Virus record (IMG/VR): IMGVR_UViG_3300032268_001383
Location: 34,742 to 98,741 of that record
DNA: 64,000 nucleotides
Direction: 5' to 3' (one strand)
Source: a virus
Part shown: piece by piece, positions 62,701-64,000 of the stretch
How the letters are laid out: each line of letters opens with the position of its first letter
How positions within the stretch are numbered: the stretch's first letter is position 1
Notes under the pieces: generated by a model
What the model saw: only the letters and a program-made list of their open reading frames with translations
Database searches by the model: none
What the model was told of the DNA's origin: nothing
Translations under genes and position numbers: made by a program

Positions 62701-64000
62701 TTATTGTCCTAACTTAACATCAACTCTTTTAATCGAACTTGAAAACCATTGGGGTATAAATTTTGAACTATATTTCAAAATATCACCAAATGAACCATCC
62801 AAAATTATAGTATCAGCAAAATCTGTCTTGCTTCTAATCGATCTACCATACATCTGTATCAAACCAGCCACAGTTCTATAAGCATACCAATCTGGATTAT
62901 TCTTCTGTCTCAATTTATTCTTCTGAGATGCTAAACTCGGATAAGGAACCTTAGCAATTATCTGAAATCTCGACCTCTCATGGTCGAAACTAACACCAGT
63001 ACCAACAGAAGGAGATACAAATACAGTTGGGTCTTTACCTTCCATATGCAACCTCAACATTTCTTCCTTATTAGAAGAAGTATGAAAAAGTAATCTAGTA
63101 TCTTCAATATCTCTCCTAATCCAATCACTTAGTTCAAAAGAATTAGTATGTATTATACCCTTTTTACCTTCATATTTTTTCAATAACTTATGAATAAAAG
63201 GTTTGTAGTTGCCGAATGTTTCCTCTTTTCTTTGATATGACATTTTACCAAGTGGCATATAATAAATAATACGATTCTGAATCGGGAAAGGTGACTCAAC
63301 AGAATAATAAACTGTATTTTCGGTATCTAATCCATTCAATTCAGAAAACAAATTCTTATCTAAAATTGTACCCGACATCAAAATTACAATATCATAGTTA
63401 GACCATACATACTTATCTAAGTAGTCATATGCCCAAATCGGCTCTAAAGATAATTCCTTTTGGTTTTTATCATTCCAATTTGTCTCTAAGACCCAATTAT
63501 CAGGATTAGAATTATACTCTGATAGAAAAAGGTCAATCTTCATTTGATACTGTTTCAAGTCATTGATAATTTGCATCAATTTAACATCTTTATTGCCACC
63601 ACCAACAATTTTAGAAATTTTTAGGTCTCTTTTGTCCGATTTTGCACTTCTATCACCTTGCATCGAACTATCTAAAGATGCAACAGTCACAGCTAATTCT
63701 ACTTTCATAAACTCTAAAAACTTGACATACTCAGAAATAGAAGATACTGATTTTAAAGCTTTCAAAACTTTTGCCTCATTAGTGAATTTTAATTTCTTTA
63801 CTACATTCTCAGTAATTTTTATTGAAATAAAGTCACTCATTACGGAATCTAGTTCATGACATTCATCTACTATTAACATAGTAGATTCTCTTCCCTCTAC
63901 TATATTTTGATTATAAAGAGCATAAGTTAAGTAAAGATGAAAATTTGTTAAGCTAACTTTACCGGAAATGTATCCATTTCTAGCACCATCATAAGGACAA
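62701..64000 (-). CDS. DinG/Rad3-like (XPD-type) SF2 helicase, N-terminus outside the window
   Basis: The frame stays open from the ATG at 63879 to the end of the window (upstream residues CPYDGARNGYISGKVSLTNF and on), so the gene is truncated here. At least 432 residues are visible. Motif II is VDECHE (DECH-type DEAH), MSGTILD is motif III, SVGTGVSFDHER is motif V, and LIQMYGRSIRS is motif VI. This is the layout of DinG/Rad3 family 5'-3' helicases, which often have an iron-sulfur cluster; the Cys visible near the upstream end may be one of its ligands. T4 uses Dda and UvsW rather than DinG; here it may resolve R-loops or restart replication. Confidence 0.75.
   Translation of the reverse strand, partial: CPYDGARNGYISGKVSLTNFHLYLTYALYNQNIVEGRESTMLIVDECHELDSVMSDFISIKITENVVKKLKFTNEAKVLKALKSVSSISEYVKFLEFMKVELAVTVASLDSSMQGDRSAKSDKRDLKISKIVGGGNKDVKLMQIINDLKQYQMKIDLFLSEYNSNPDNWVLETNWNDKNQKELSLEPIWAYDYLDKYVWSNYDIVILMSGTILDKNLFSELNGLDTENTVYYSVESPFPIQNRIIYYMPLGKMSYQRKEETFGNYKPFIHKLLKKYEGKKGIIHTNSFELSDWIRRDIEDTRLLFHTSSNKEEMLRLHMEGKDPTVFVSPSVGTGVSFDHERSRFQIIAKVPYPSLASQKNKLRQKNNPDWYAYRTVAGLIQMYGRSIRSKTDFADTIILDGSFGDILKYSSKFIPQWFSSSIKRVDVKLGQ

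Noticed and set aside
1-64000. CRISPR arrays, insertion sequences and integrase attachment sites
   Set aside because: No regularly spaced short repeats, transposase or integrase motifs were seen; the direct repeats found are gene-associated.

Overview
The window is a piece of a large, AT-rich, T4-like bacteriophage genome. T4-type replication and recombination genes support this: a gp41/DnaB-like helicase, a Toprim primase, a gp46/SbcC-like ATPase, PhoH, a DinG-like helicase and NrdA. Very large tail or adhesin proteins, many small unknown genes and dense packing with frequent stop/start overlaps agree. The host is most likely a member of Bacteroidota. The encoded ribosomal protein bS21 has the Bacteroidetes form, gene starts lack Shine-Dalgarno sequences, and there are collagen-like and TSN-rich fibre proteins. 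Capsid, terminase and DNA polymerase genes are not in this window.

Layout: 1-1004 holds a gene end and a small ATP-dependent polynucleotide ligase. 1058-7102 (minus) is a block of fibre and appendage genes. 7154-11386 (plus) is an operon with a gp46-like ATPase, small unknowns, bS21 and a DnaJ-like protein. 11387-18151 (minus) is a 2254-residue Trp/Gly-repeat protein, followed by a D12-class adenine methylase. 19005-26758 (mostly minus) is a cluster of proteins with a shared short N-terminal leader, plus an M16 metallopeptidase, a ribbon-helix-helix protein and an HNH homing endonuclease. 26800-28618 (minus) is primase and PhoH. 28731-38306 (plus) carries the second giant Trp/Gly-repeat protein and a 903-residue probable structural protein. 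38360-45656 is a second leader-bearing cluster containing GNAT, ankyrin and DUF5856-like proteins. 45664-49099 is more fibre genes. 49153-52611 has a beta-class DNA methyltransferase, a gp26-like baseplate protein and a Ro60/TROVE protein. 52612-53279 is a structured non-coding region. 53280-58753 is a broken nrdA with two split inteins, a free-standing Vsr-like homing endonuclease and a group I intron. 58856-64000 has the helicases, a zinc-motif membrane protein and a basic Asp-loop protein.

Three things stand out. First, about 16 otherwise unrelated proteins begin with an MKxIKxFxxFxE-type leader that resembles the T4 capsid-targeting sequence, suggesting a large cargo of packaged, ejected proteins. 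Second, a phage Ro60 gene lies behind a leader of about 380 nt whose ends pair in a way that excludes an intrinsic terminator. Third, nrdA must be rebuilt from three polypeptides by two trans-splicing inteins plus RNA splicing, and one intein is followed by Gly, a +1 residue that should not support normal splicing. A recurrent TTAATATATA box lies 5-27 nt before start codons on both strands and looks like the phage's own promoter. All calls come from reading sequence and from family knowledge; no database search was run.
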